DNA of 64,000 nucleotides from Streptomyces sp. NBC_00539 (lineage in GTDB: Bacteria; Actinomycetota; Actinomycetes; Streptomycetales; Streptomycetaceae), in NCBI RefSeq assembly GCF_036346105.1, contig NZ_CP107811.1, positions 2,610,501 to 2,674,500 of the forward strand. The letters are read 5' to 3'. Under the pieces are notes generated by a model that was not told the DNA's origin, ran no database searches, and saw only the letters and a program-made list of their open reading frames with translations. Within the stretch, counting starts at the first letter, position 1. Every line of letters begins with the position of its first letter. This document shows, one piece after another, positions 7,826 through 14,911 of this stretch. The position numbers and the translations under genes are program-made.

Positions 7826-7993
7826 TCAGCCGACGACCTTCTTCAGGGCGTCACCCAGGGCGTCCGCCTCGTCCGGAGTCAGCTCGACGACGAGCCGACC
7901 GCCGCCCTCGAGCGGTACGCGCATGACGATGCCTCGCCCCTCCTTGGTGACCTCGAGCGGGCCGTCGCCCGTCCGCGGCTTCATGGCCGCCAT
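7826..7993 (-). CDS. DUF3117 small protein
   Basis: The protein has 55 residues (MAAMKPRTGDGPLEVTKEGR to DALGDALKKVVG), an ATG start and GGAAGGGG upstream. It is a complete, nearly invariant actinobacterial DUF3117 domain, a single beta-rich unit with no known function. It lies close to tag here as in M. tuberculosis (Rv1211/Rv1210, from memory). It is transcribed alone, with a terminator shared with the convergent methyltransferase. Confidence 0.92.
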   Translation of the reverse strand: MAAMKPRTGDGPLEVTKEGRGIVMRVPLEGGGRLVVELTPDEADALGDALKKVVG

Positions 7994-8083
7994 GCTCGTT
8001 CCCCTTCCTGAAACCAGCTCATCGTCGCCGACGGCCCCATTCAGGCGCCTAGTACCCGGCATCGAACACATTGCTTCCCAGCC

Positions 8084-8114
8084 ATTATCCCGCATGTCAG
8101 GACCCGATGACCAA
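8084..8114 (-). promoter_or_regulatory. Possible promoter of the DUF3117 gene
   Basis: Minus-strand -35 TTGGTC (complement of 8109-8114) and -10 GATAAT (complement of 8084-8089), with a 19-nt spacer, longer than ideal. It lies about 90 nt upstream of the start codon. Confidence 0.35.
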
Positions 8115-8272
8115 CATCGGCGGGGAACGCTTGTGCAACGCGCTTGACCAAAACCACTCATTTCGGGGATCCGCCTGCGATACTTCGCCGCTGCGCCCGG
8201 CGGGCGGCCCCCTCTTTCTTTGACGCACATCACATGCCCGGTGCGCGCCCCGTCCGCCATGCTGGCCCTTGC

Positions 8273-8292
8273 ACCGGCCGGTACCGGCCGGT
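8273..8292. promoter_or_regulatory. 20-bp perfect palindrome upstream of the enoyl-CoA hydratase gene
   Basis: ACCGGCCGGT occurs twice in tandem; each unit is palindromic, so the whole 20 bp is too. It lies 32 nt before the hydratase start, within reach of a promoter or leader. It may be an operator or simply a stable hairpin in the mRNA leader. Confidence 0.4.
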
Positions 8293-8324
8293 AGCCAAGC
8301 CCGCGACGAAGGGGGACCCCCGCC

Positions 8325-9128
8325 ATGGCCGACAGCGTGCTCTACGAAGTGACCGACGGACTCGCCACCATCACGATCAACCGTCCCGACGCGATGAACG
8401 CCATGAACACGGAGGCCAAGGTCGCCCTGCGCGACGCGGTCCAGGCCGCCGGGGCCGATCCGCAGGTGCGGGCGGTCCTGCTCACGGCGGCCGGGAGCCG
8501 GGCCTTCTGCGTCGGCCAGGACCTCAAGGAGCACATCGGCAACCTCGCGGCCGACCGAGAGAGCGGCTCCTCGCTGACGATGAGCACGGTCGCCGAGCAC
8601 TACAACCCGATCGTGCGGGCCCTGACGGAGATGCCGAAGCCCGTGGTGGCGGGCGTGAACGGGGTAGCGGCGGGGGCCGGCTTCGGTTTCGCGCTCGCGG
8701 CGGACTTCCGGGTCGTCGCCGACACGGCCTCCTTCAACACCTCGTTCGCCGGGGTGGCGCTGACCGCCGACTCGGGCGTCTCCTGGACCCTGCCGCGGCT
8801 GATCGGCGCCTCCCGCGCCTCGGACCTCCTGCTGTTCCCGCGCTCGGTCAAGGCGCAGGAGGCGTACGAGCTCGGCATCGCGAACCGCGTCGTCCCGTCG
8901 GACGCGCTCGCCGCCGAGGCCGAGTCGGTGGCCCGGACCCTCGCCTCGGGCCCGACCGTGGCCTACGCGGCCCTCAAGGAGTCCCTCGCGTACGGGGCGT
9001 CCCACTCGCTGCCCGAGGCCCTGGCCCACGAGGACGTGCTCCAGACCCGCGCGGGCGCCTCCGCGGACCACGGCATCGCGGTCGAGGCGTTCCTGGCGAA
9101 GCAGCCGCCGAAGTACCTGGGCCGCTGA
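8325..9128 (+). CDS. Enoyl-CoA hydratase/isomerase family protein
   Basis: The protein has 267 residues, the usual crotonase length. It contains the substrate-binding loop GSRAFCVGQDLKEHIGN, the oxyanion-hole segment GVAAGAGFGFALAADFRV, and FAGVALTADSGVSWTLPRLI followed by the NRVV region. The Ala-Asp at FAGVALTADSG places it nearer the PaaG/isomerase-like members than classical hydratases, which have a second glutamate here. The exact substrate cannot be set. It is monocistronic, with a palindrome upstream and a strong hairpin downstream. Confidence 0.88.
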   Translation: MADSVLYEVTDGLATITINRPDAMNAMNTEAKVALRDAVQAAGADPQVRAVLLTAAGSRAFCVGQDLKEHIGNLAADRESGSSLTMSTVAEHYNPIVRALTEMPKPVVAGVNGVAAGAGFGFALAADFRVVADTASFNTSFAGVALTADSGVSWTLPRLIGASRASDLLLFPRSVKAQEAYELGIANRVVPSDALAAEAESVARTLASGPTVAYAALKESLAYGASHSLPEALAHEDVLQTRAGASADHGIAVEAFLAKQPPKYLGR

Positions 9129-9134
9129 CGGGCG

Positions 9135-9166
9135 CGTCCGGGCGGCCGCCGAGGGCCGCCCGGACG
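9135..9166. terminator. Terminator between the hydratase gene and tag (convergent)
   Basis: A 13-bp perfect stem (9135-9147 with 9154-9166) and a 6-nt loop GCCGAG, starting 6 nt after the hydratase stop. Confidence 0.78.
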
Positions 9167-9222
9167 GTCAGGTCAGGTGAGGTCAGGTCAGGTCGGATCA
9201 GGTCCGGGCAGGTCAGGTCCGG
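9167..9222. repeat. GGTCA tandem repeat array overlapping the 3' end of tag
   Basis: About eight GGTCA(G) units, several degenerate (GGTGA, GGATCA, GGTCC), run from the foot of the terminator across the tag stop codon (complement of 9213-9215). The pattern shows slippage-type expansion in an intergenic region. Confidence 0.8.
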
Positions 9223-9794
9223 TGCCGGAAACCGCAGGCCGCGAGGTGGTCGTCGACCAGGCCGCAGGCCTGCATCAGGGCGTACGCCGTCGTCGGCCCG
9301 ACGAAGCGGATGCCGGCCTTCTTGAGCGCCTTGGCGAGCGCCGTGGACTGCGCCGTCACCGCCGGGACGTCGGAGAGCGTCTCGGGGGCCTTGCCCGGCT
9401 CGGGGGCGTGCGACCAGATCAGCGCGTCCAGCTCGCCCGGCTCCCACTGGGCGAGCACCTTCGCGTTCGCCAGCGTCGCCTCGATCTTCATCCGGTTGCG
9501 GATGATGCCCGCGTCCAGCATCAGCCGCTCCGCGTCGCTCTCGTCGAAGCGCGCGACCGCATCGATCGCGAAGTCCGCGAACGCCTTGCGGAAGCCCTCG
9601 CGCCTCCGCAGGATCGTGATCCACGACAGCCCCGACTGGAACGCCTCCAGGCACAGCCGCTCGTACAGCGCGTCGTCCCCGTGGACCGGGCGGCCCCACT
9701 CCGTGTCGTGGTAGGCGACGTAGTCCTGCGTCGACAGCGCCCACGGGCAGCGCAGGATCCCGTCCGGGCCGGCCATCGCCGGGGCGCCGCTCAC
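9213..9794 (-). CDS. tag: DNA-3-methyladenine glycosylase I
   Basis: The GTG start at 9794 has AAGGAGG 4 nt upstream and overlaps the previous stop (GTGA), giving 193 residues. Tag family hallmarks: a Cys in the N-terminal GILRCPWA, YHDTEWGRP, LCLEAFQSGLSWITILRRRE (substrate pocket), and the zinc-ligand region ACGLVDDHLAACGFRH. It removes 3-methyladenine from alkylated DNA (base excision repair) in the cytosol. The last codons lie within a short tandem repeat. It is coupled to the DivIVA-like gene upstream. Confidence 0.95.
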   Translation of the reverse strand: MSGAPAMAGPDGILRCPWALSTQDYVAYHDTEWGRPVHGDDALYERLCLEAFQSGLSWITILRRREGFRKAFADFAIDAVARFDESDAERLMLDAGIIRNRMKIEATLANAKVLAQWEPGELDALIWSHAPEPGKAPETLSDVPAVTAQSTALAKALKKAGIRFVGPTTAYALMQACGLVDDHLAACGFRHRT

Positions 9795-10114
9795 CGGTCC
9801 TCCTTCGTGAGGTCGACGCGGCCGTGGGCCGAGACGGCGGCGGTCAGTTCCGCGATCCGCGCGTCCCGCTCGGCCAGCTCGGCCGCCAGCCGGTCCAGTA
9901 CGTCGTCCACCTCGGCCATCCGGTAGCCGCGCGGCGCGACCGGCAGGCGCAGCGCGTCGATGTCGGCCCGTACCACCGGCCGGGATTCCGGCAGGGAGTC
10001 CGCCACCCGGTCCGGCTCCGCCTCGGGCAGCACGGCCTGCGAACCTCCGCCGACCACCGCGAGGGTGACCGCGGCCACGACCACGACCAGCGCGATCAGC
10101 AAGAACCAGAACAC
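9791..10114 (-). CDS. Small membrane protein with DivIVA-like segment
   Basis: The GTG at 10114 is chosen because GGGGAG lies 6 nt before it; a TTG two codons earlier sits too close to that site. The protein has 107 residues. An N-terminal helix (VFWFLLIALVVVVAAVTLAV) is followed by a linker. Then LRLPVAPRGYRMAEVDDVLD appears, the GYxxxxVDxxL element shared with DivIVA/Wag31 N-termini, and a short coiled coil (LAAELAERDARIAELTAAV). It could sense or follow polar membrane or septal assemblies, but no direct evidence exists here. It sits divergently from the folP-like gene and is coupled to tag. Confidence 0.85.
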   Translation of the reverse strand: MFWFLLIALVVVVAAVTLAVVGGGSQAVLPEAEPDRVADSLPESRPVVRADIDALRLPVAPRGYRMAEVDDVLDRLAAELAERDARIAELTAAVSAHGRVDLTKEDR

Positions 10115-10196
10115 GATCAACTCCCCTGAGAGACTCCGGCCACCAGGTTAAGGTCGCAGACGAGGCGCGAGGGCCGCCGAAGGAGGAAAGAGCAGG

Positions 10197-11057
10197 ATGC
10201 TGCGACTGGGCAGGCGCGAGTTCGACACGCACGAGCCGGTGATCATGGCCATTGTGAACCGGACCCCGGACTCCTTCTACGACCAGGGCGCGACGTTCCA
10301 CGACGAGCCCGCGCTGGAGCGGGTCGGGCAGGCGGTGGCCGAGGGCGCCGCGATCATCGACATCGGCGGGGTCAAGGCGGGCCCCGGCGAACACGTCGAC
10401 GCGGCCGAGGAGGCCCGTCGTACGGTCGGCTTCGTGGCCGAGGTGCGCCGCCGCCACCCCGACGTGGTGATCAGTGTGGACACCTGGCGCCACGAGGTCG
10501 GCGAAGCGGTGTGCGAGGCCGGCGCCGACGTCCTGAACGACGCGTGGGGCGGGGTCGACCCCAAGCTGGCGGAGGTCGCCGCCCGTTACGGCGCCGGGCT
10601 GGTCTGCACCCACGCGGGCGGGATCGAGCCGCGTACCCGGCCGCATCGGATCGCGTACGAGGACGTGATGGCGGACGTCCTGCGGGTCACGGTCGGCCTG
10701 GCCGACCGGGCCGTCGCGCTCGGGGTGCGCCGCGACGCCATCATGATCGACCCGGGGCACGACTTCGGGAAGAACACCCGCCACTCCCTGGAAGCCACCC
10801 GGCGGCTCGGCGAGATGACCGCTACGGGCTGGCCGGTGCTGGTGTCGCTGTCCAACAAGGACTTCGTCGGCGAGACCCTCGACAAGCCGGTCAAGGAACG
10901 CCTGCTCGGCACCCTCGCCACCACGGCCGTCTCGGCCTGGCTCGGCGCGCAGGTCTACCGCGTGCACGAGGTCGCCGAGACCCGGCAGGTCCTCGACATG
11001 GTGGCGTCCATCCAGGGCCACCGGCCCCCGGCGGTCGCCCGCCGGGGGCTCGCCTGA
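10197..11057 (+). CDS. FolP2-type dihydropteroate synthase homologue
   Basis: The ATG is preceded by AGGAGGAAAG; 286 residues form a TIM barrel of DHPS type. The frame motifs survive (VNRTPDSFYDQGATF, IDIGGVKAGPG, ISVDTWRHEVG, IDPGHDFGKN). Several residues typical of active DHPS are changed: GGEST-R is GGVKAG, VNDISG is LNDAWGG, and the C-terminal SRKxF(I/L)G is SNKDFVG, losing the Arg that contacts the pterin pyrophosphate or phosphate. M. tuberculosis FolP2 (Rv1207), which sits in the same neighbourhood, is reported not to have DHPS activity, as I recall. I therefore read it as a paralogue of unknown reaction. Confidence 0.85.
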   Translation: MLRLGRREFDTHEPVIMAIVNRTPDSFYDQGATFHDEPALERVGQAVAEGAAIIDIGGVKAGPGEHVDAAEEARRTVGFVAEVRRRHPDVVISVDTWRHEVGEAVCEAGADVLNDAWGGVDPKLAEVAARYGAGLVCTHAGGIEPRTRPHRIAYEDVMADVLRVTVGLADRAVALGVRRDAIMIDPGHDFGKNTRHSLEATRRLGEMTATGWPVLVSLSNKDFVGETLDKPVKERLLGTLATTAVSAWLGAQVYRVHEVAETRQVLDMVASIQGHRPPAVARRGLA

Positions 11058-11094
11058 CCGGACACCCGGCCGGCCGGGCCCCGGCAGGGCGCTG

Positions 11095-11910
11095 CTAGTC
11101 GCCCGCCTCCCGGGCGGCCTCTTCGGTCGCGGCGCGGGCGGCGCGTTCGTTCGTACCCTCGCCGACCTCCTTGCTGACCAGCGTCACGGCCTCCTCCACG
11201 TCGTCCGTCACGTGGAAGAGGCACAGGTCGTACTCGGACGCCTTGCCCTGCGCGATGACGGTGTTGCGGAGCCAGTCGACCAGCCCGCCCCAGTACTCCG
11301 TGCCGAAGAGCACGATCGGGAAGCGGGTGATCTTCTGGGTCTGGACCAGGGTCAGGGCCTCGAACATCTCGTCCAGCGTGCCGAGCCCGCCCGGCAGCAC
11401 CACGAAGCCCTGGCTGTACTTCACGAACATCGTCTTGCGGACGAAGAAGTACCGGAAGTTCAGCCCCAGGTCGACGTGCTGGTTCAGCCCCTGCTCGAAG
11501 GGCAGCTCGATGCCGAGCCCCACCGAGATGCCGCCCGCCTCCCGGGCGCCCTTGTTGGCCGCCTCCATCGCGCCCGGGCCACCGCCCGTGATGACGGCGA
11601 AGCCGGCGTCGACGAGCGCGTGCCCGATCCGTACGCCCGCCTCGTACTCCGGCGAGTCCTCGGGGGTACGGGCCGATCCGAACACGCTGATCGCCGGCGG
11701 CAGCTCCGCCAGCGTGCCGAACCCCTCGATGAACTCCGACTGGATGCGCAGGACCCGCCAGGGATCGGTGTGCACCCACTCGGAGGGCCCGGCGGAGTCC
11801 AGCAGCCGCTGGTCCGTCGTACTGCCCGCCTGCACCTGGCTCCGCCTGCGCAGCACCGGCCCGAGCTGCTGCTCCTCGGGCCGGCGAGCGGAACGTTCGG
11901 GGTTGCCCAT
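11095..11910 (-). CDS. LOG family protein (TIGR00730)
   Basis: The protein has 271 residues and an ATG start with GGAGGGAG upstream. The Rossmann-like core carries GGGPGAMEAANKGAREAGG and the PGGLGTLDEMFEALTLVQ motif that together define LOG phosphoribohydrolases. Family members release cytokinin-like bases from nucleoside monophosphates. In bacteria the physiological substrate is often unclear. The extra N-terminus (about 60 residues) is charged. It lies downstream of dapE on the same strand with a 64-nt gap, as in the M. tuberculosis Rv1205 region. Confidence 0.9.
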   Translation of the reverse strand: MGNPERSARRPEEQQLGPVLRRRSQVQAGSTTDQRLLDSAGPSEWVHTDPWRVLRIQSEFIEGFGTLAELPPAISVFGSARTPEDSPEYEAGVRIGHALVDAGFAVITGGGPGAMEAANKGAREAGGISVGLGIELPFEQGLNQHVDLGLNFRYFFVRKTMFVKYSQGFVVLPGGLGTLDEMFEALTLVQTQKITRFPIVLFGTEYWGGLVDWLRNTVIAQGKASEYDLCLFHVTDDVEEAVTLVSKEVGEGTNERAARAATEEAAREAGD

Positions 11911-11974
11911 GATGTGCTCCCTCCAGCTGATCGTCCGATCAGGTTAGGCGCAGGAAGGTGACGGCAAGCGGAAT

Positions 11975-13054
11975 TCAGGAGGTCAGCCAGGCGCGGAGTC
12001 GCTCCTCGCAGTGCAGGATCGCCTTCGTCTCGACCCGTTCGTCGACCTTGTGCGCCAGCAGCGCGTCGCCCGGGCCGTAGTTGACCGCCGGGACGCCCAG
12101 CGCGCTGAACCGGGCCACGTCCGTCCAGCCGAACTTGGGCATGGCGCGTCCGCCGACCGCCTCCATGAAGGCCGCGGCCGCCGGATGGGACAGGCCCGGG
12201 AGGGCTCCGCCGGAGAAGTCGTCGACCACGAACTCGGCGATGTCGCAGCCTTCGAAGACCTCCTTCACGTGTGCCAGCGCCTCTTCCTCGCTCCGGTCCG
12301 GGGCGTAGCGGAAGTTGACCGTCACCGTGCAGGAGTCCGGGATGACGTTGTTGGCGACGCCGCCCTCGATGCGCACCGCGTTGAGGCCCTCGTGGTACTC
12401 CAGTCCGTCGATGACCGGCCTGCGGGCCTCGTACGCCGCGAGCCGCACGAGGATGGGGGCGGCGCCGTGGATGGCGTTGGAGCCCATCCAGCTGCGCGCG
12501 GAGTGGGCGCGCTCACCGGCAGTGCGCAGCAGCACGCGCAGGGTGCCCTGGCAGCCGCCCTCGACCTCGGCGTTCGACGGCTCCAGCAGGACCGCGAAGT
12601 CGCCCCGCAGCCAGTCGGGGTGGGCCTCGGCGACCTTGCCCAGCCCGTTGAGGTCGGCGGCGACCTCCTCCTGGTCGTAGAACACGAAGGTGAGGTCCCG
12701 GTTGGGCCGGGGCACCGTCGCGGCGATGCGCAGCTGCACGGCGACGCCGGACTTCATGTCCGTGGTGCCGCAGCCCCACAGGACGTCGTTCTCGTCCAGG
12801 CGGGAGGGCACGTTGTCGGCGATCGGGACCGTGTCGAGATGGCCGGCGAGCACGACGCGCTCGGCGCGGCCGAGGTTCGTACGGGCCACGACGTTGTTCC
12901 CGAAGCGGTCGACCGTCAGGTGCGGCAGGCCGCGCAGCGCGTGCTCCACGAGGTCGGCGAGGACCTTCTCGTCGCCGCTCACGGAAGGGATGTCGACGAG
13001 CCGGGCGGTCAGCTCGGCAGCGTCCAGGGTGAGGTCCAGCTCGGATTCGGACAT
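11975..13054 (-). CDS. dapE: Succinyl-diaminopimelate desuccinylase
   Basis: The protein has 359 residues of the M20 metallopeptidase family. Di-zinc site residues are visible: His72/Asp74 in LAGHLDTVP, Asp99 in GCGTTDMKSG, the catalytic Glu129 with Glu130 in FYDQEE, the LEPSN glutamate, and the C-terminal His in LLAHKVDE. The dimerisation insert is present (ERAHSARSWMGSNAIHGAAP). It hydrolyses N-succinyl-LL-2,6-diaminopimelate in lysine/peptidoglycan synthesis. dapC lies 2 kb away, so two succinylase-branch steps are in the window. Confidence 0.95.
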   Translation of the reverse strand: MSESELDLTLDAAELTARLVDIPSVSGDEKVLADLVEHALRGLPHLTVDRFGNNVVARTNLGRAERVVLAGHLDTVPIADNVPSRLDENDVLWGCGTTDMKSGVAVQLRIAATVPRPNRDLTFVFYDQEEVAADLNGLGKVAEAHPDWLRGDFAVLLEPSNAEVEGGCQGTLRVLLRTAGERAHSARSWMGSNAIHGAAPILVRLAAYEARRPVIDGLEYHEGLNAVRIEGGVANNVIPDSCTVTVNFRYAPDRSEEEALAHVKEVFEGCDIAEFVVDDFSGGALPGLSHPAAAAFMEAVGGRAMPKFGWTDVARFSALGVPAVNYGPGDALLAHKVDERVETKAILHCEERLRAWLTS

Positions 13055-13163
13055 GAGCCGACCCTAACGCCCGGGCGGTGTGGCGGCCCGGCCGGTCCGG
13101 CGGGTGGACGGGTCCGGCGAGGGCCCGGCGATCACCTCGCGCGGCTCAAGTACGGTGGGCCGC

Positions 13164-14123
13164 GTGTCCCCCACCGATCACTCCAGCCCGCGCCGCCGCC
13201 GACCGCTGCTCAAGGTCGCCGGCCTGCTCGTTCTGCTCGCGCTCGGCGGCTACCTCGTCGTGCAGTACGAGTCCAACGGCGGTGGTGGCGCCCCGCACTG
13301 CACGGCCGGCGCGCCCGGCGAGCAGGGCGGCAGCGGTACGTACGAGATGTCGCCGGAGCAGGCCGGGAACGCGGCGACCATAGCCGCCGTCGGCGTGGCC
13401 AAGGGCGTCCCGGACCGGGCGCTCACCATCGCACTGGCCACCGCCATGCAGGAGTCGGGCCTGCGCAACCTCGACCACGGCGACCGGGACTCGCTCGGGC
13501 TGTTCCAGCAGCGTCCCTCGCAGGGCTGGGGCACGCCGCAGGAGATCCGCGACCCGGTGTACGCGGCGGGGATCTTCTACGACCGGCTGCTGGAGGTCAG
13601 GGGCTGGGCGCAGCTGCCGCTGACGGAGGCCGCGCAGGAGGTGCAGCTCAGCGGTTTCCCGCAGGCGTACGCGAAGCACGAGCCGAACGCGACGGTCCTC
13701 ACGGCGGCCTTCGCGGGCGGCGGTTCGGTCATCTGCGGCGGGCCGGCGCCCACCGAGCCCGGCCGGCCGGAGCAGGTGCGGGCGGAGCTGGTGCGGATCT
13801 TCGGCAAGCAGGTCCGGGTGGACGCCGCGGCCGCGCCCGCCCCCGCGAAGGAGGGCGCGGGCTCCCCGGAGGCCGAGATCACCGTGGCGCAGCCGCAGGG
13901 CTCCGCCGAAGCGGCGTTCCGGCGCGCGCGGGTGGTGGCGTACTGGGCGGTGGCGCACTCCGGCGACATGGGCATCGCGCGGGTCTCCTACGCCTCGCGG
14001 GGCTGGACCGCGGGCGAGGCGGAGGGCAAGTGGCAGGCGGAGCGCGTCGCGTCGCCGCGGCCCGATGCGCCGCAGCCCCGCACCGCACAAGCGGATGAGG
14101 TACGGATCTTCGTGCACCGCTGA
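13164..14123 (+). CDS. Membrane-anchored lytic-transglycosylase-like protein
   Basis: The GTG at 13164 (VSPTDHSSPRRRR) gives 319 residues. A basic N-terminus and one helix (LLKVAGLLVLLALGGYLVV) anchor it, with the rest outside. The conserved segment TIALATAMQESGLRNLDHGD, followed by DSLGLFQQRPSQGWG, looks like a goose-lysozyme/SLT helix with a candidate catalytic Glu (QESG). A C-terminal amidase-like or NTF2-like portion is weakly conserved. Actinobacterial databases often label this family 'heavy metal transporter', which the sequence does not support. It is divergent from dapE across 109 nt. Confidence 0.75.
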   Translation: MSPTDHSSPRRRRPLLKVAGLLVLLALGGYLVVQYESNGGGGAPHCTAGAPGEQGGSGTYEMSPEQAGNAATIAAVGVAKGVPDRALTIALATAMQESGLRNLDHGDRDSLGLFQQRPSQGWGTPQEIRDPVYAAGIFYDRLLEVRGWAQLPLTEAAQEVQLSGFPQAYAKHEPNATVLTAAFAGGGSVICGGPAPTEPGRPEQVRAELVRIFGKQVRVDAAAAPAPAKEGAGSPEAEITVAQPQGSAEAAFRRARVVAYWAVAHSGDMGIARVSYASRGWTAGEAEGKWQAERVASPRPDAPQPRTAQADEVRIFVHR

Positions 14124-14374
14124 CCCCCGCTGTGAACCGCCCCCCGGCCCGGATACCGCTCGGGTGTGCGGTACGTCCCCCGCCCGGGGGTGGCCGGCGC
14201 GGGGGCGCCCGGGGCGCGAAAGGGGCGGAAGGCCTGGTCGCGCGCGTCCGATGCGGTTGTCGCGGAACCCGATTAAACGATGCGTTACCGATCCTTTACC
14301 CACCGGGTCCGCAACTTGGAACGCCCCGCAAGCGGTTGTACCGGTGTACTCAGCCGCTACCGCTTAGGAGCATC

Positions 14375-14767
14375 ATGTCCCTCCCCCTGACCCGTCGGAT
14401 CGCCCGTGCCGCGCTGCTTCTCGCAGCCGGGACAGCTCCCGTGGTCGGTGCGGCCGGCGCGGCCAGCGCCGCGGGCCTGGAGTCCGTGCCGCAGCTGGGC
14501 GCGCTCACGTCCCCCGACGCCGGTGTCGCCGCCGTCGGCGACACCGCCGCCACCGCCACGGACACCGCGGCGAAGGCCGCCCCCGCCCAGCTGACCGAGG
14601 CGGCCGGCCCGCTGCTGGCCGGTCTGCCCACCTCAGGCCTGCCCACCTCGGGCCTGCCCACCTCGAGCCTGCCCACGTCGGCCCTGCCCGCGGCGCCCAC
14701 CTCGGGGCTGCCCGCCGCGCCGGAGCTGCCGCTGAACGCCGTGCCGCTGGGCGGTCTCGGCCACTGA
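14375..14767 (+). CDS. Small secreted protein with LPTSG repeats
   Basis: The ATG is preceded by TAGGAG, giving 130 residues. It has a clear Sec signal peptide (MSLPLTRRIARAALLLAAGT, cleavage likely after GAASA). The mature part is Ala/Thr-rich and unstructured. Four pentapeptides follow (LPTSG, LPTSG, LPTSS, LPTSA), then two looser copies, and a hydrophobic LPLNAVPLGGLGH end. No catalytic domain is seen. A surface or spacer role is inferred. The 251-nt upstream region is long for this neighbourhood and contains A/T-rich patches; I could not define a promoter there. Confidence 0.72.
   Translation: MSLPLTRRIARAALLLAAGTAPVVGAAGAASAAGLESVPQLGALTSPDAGVAAVGDTAATATDTAAKAAPAQLTEAAGPLLAGLPTSGLPTSGLPTSSLPTSALPAAPTSGLPAAPELPLNAVPLGGLGH
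14624..14683 (+). repeat. Four 15-nt tandem repeats encoding LPTSx
   Basis: The units start at 14624, 14639, 14654 and 14669; the consensus is CTGCCCACCTCGGGC. They are in frame with the secreted protein, so unit changes keep the frame. Confidence 0.9.
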
Positions 14768-14785
14768 CCCGCCGCCGCGGGAACG

Positions 14786-14821
14786 CCGAGGGGCCGGGAG
14801 TGCGCACTCCCGGCCCCTCGG
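14786..14821. terminator. Strong terminator between the LPTSG protein gene and dapC
   Basis: A 36-nt perfect palindrome folds into a 16-bp stem with a GCGC loop, 18 nt after the upstream stop. It can serve both convergent genes. Confidence 0.85.
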
Positions 14822-14867
14822 GCTGTTCCTGGGCCTGACCTGGGCGTCACCGGGGCCGGAGCCGTAC

Positions 14868-14889
14868 CCGGGTGTGATCCGGGTGTGAT
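14868..14889. repeat. CCGGGTGTGAT tandem duplication
   Basis: Two exact 11-nt copies and the beginning of a third lie in the gap between the terminator and the dapC stop. Confidence 0.7.
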
Positions 14890-14911
14890 CCGGGCCTGGT
14901 CCGGATCCGGA

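Larger units (their letters stand above)
7994..8324. other. 331-nt divergent intergenic region between DUF3117 and the enoyl-CoA hydratase gene
   Basis: No coding frame with codon bias is seen. It holds a possible sigma-70-like promoter for DUF3117 and a 20-bp palindrome next to the hydratase gene, both listed separately. I see nothing else. Confidence 0.6.

Noticed and set aside
11066-11079. 14-bp palindrome CCCGGCCGGCCGGG between folP2-type gene and the LOG gene as an operator
   Set aside because: It lies between convergent stops and is simple GC-rich sequence. A weak terminator role is more likely, and evidence is too thin to list.
13164-14123. 'Heavy metal transporter' label often attached to this family
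   Set aside because: The protein has a single N-terminal helix and a lysozyme-like helix and no metal-binding motif or transport fold.
14262-14286. GGAACC...CGTT before the LPTSG protein gene as a second SigE-type promoter
   Set aside because: The spacer from GGAACC to CGTT is only 13 nt, too short for the 15-16 nt consensus.
14624-14683. LPTSG repeats read as sortase LPXTG sorting signals
   Set aside because: The order is L-P-T-S-G and not L-P-x-T-G. There is no following hydrophobic helix with a basic tail, so a sortase signal is not supported.
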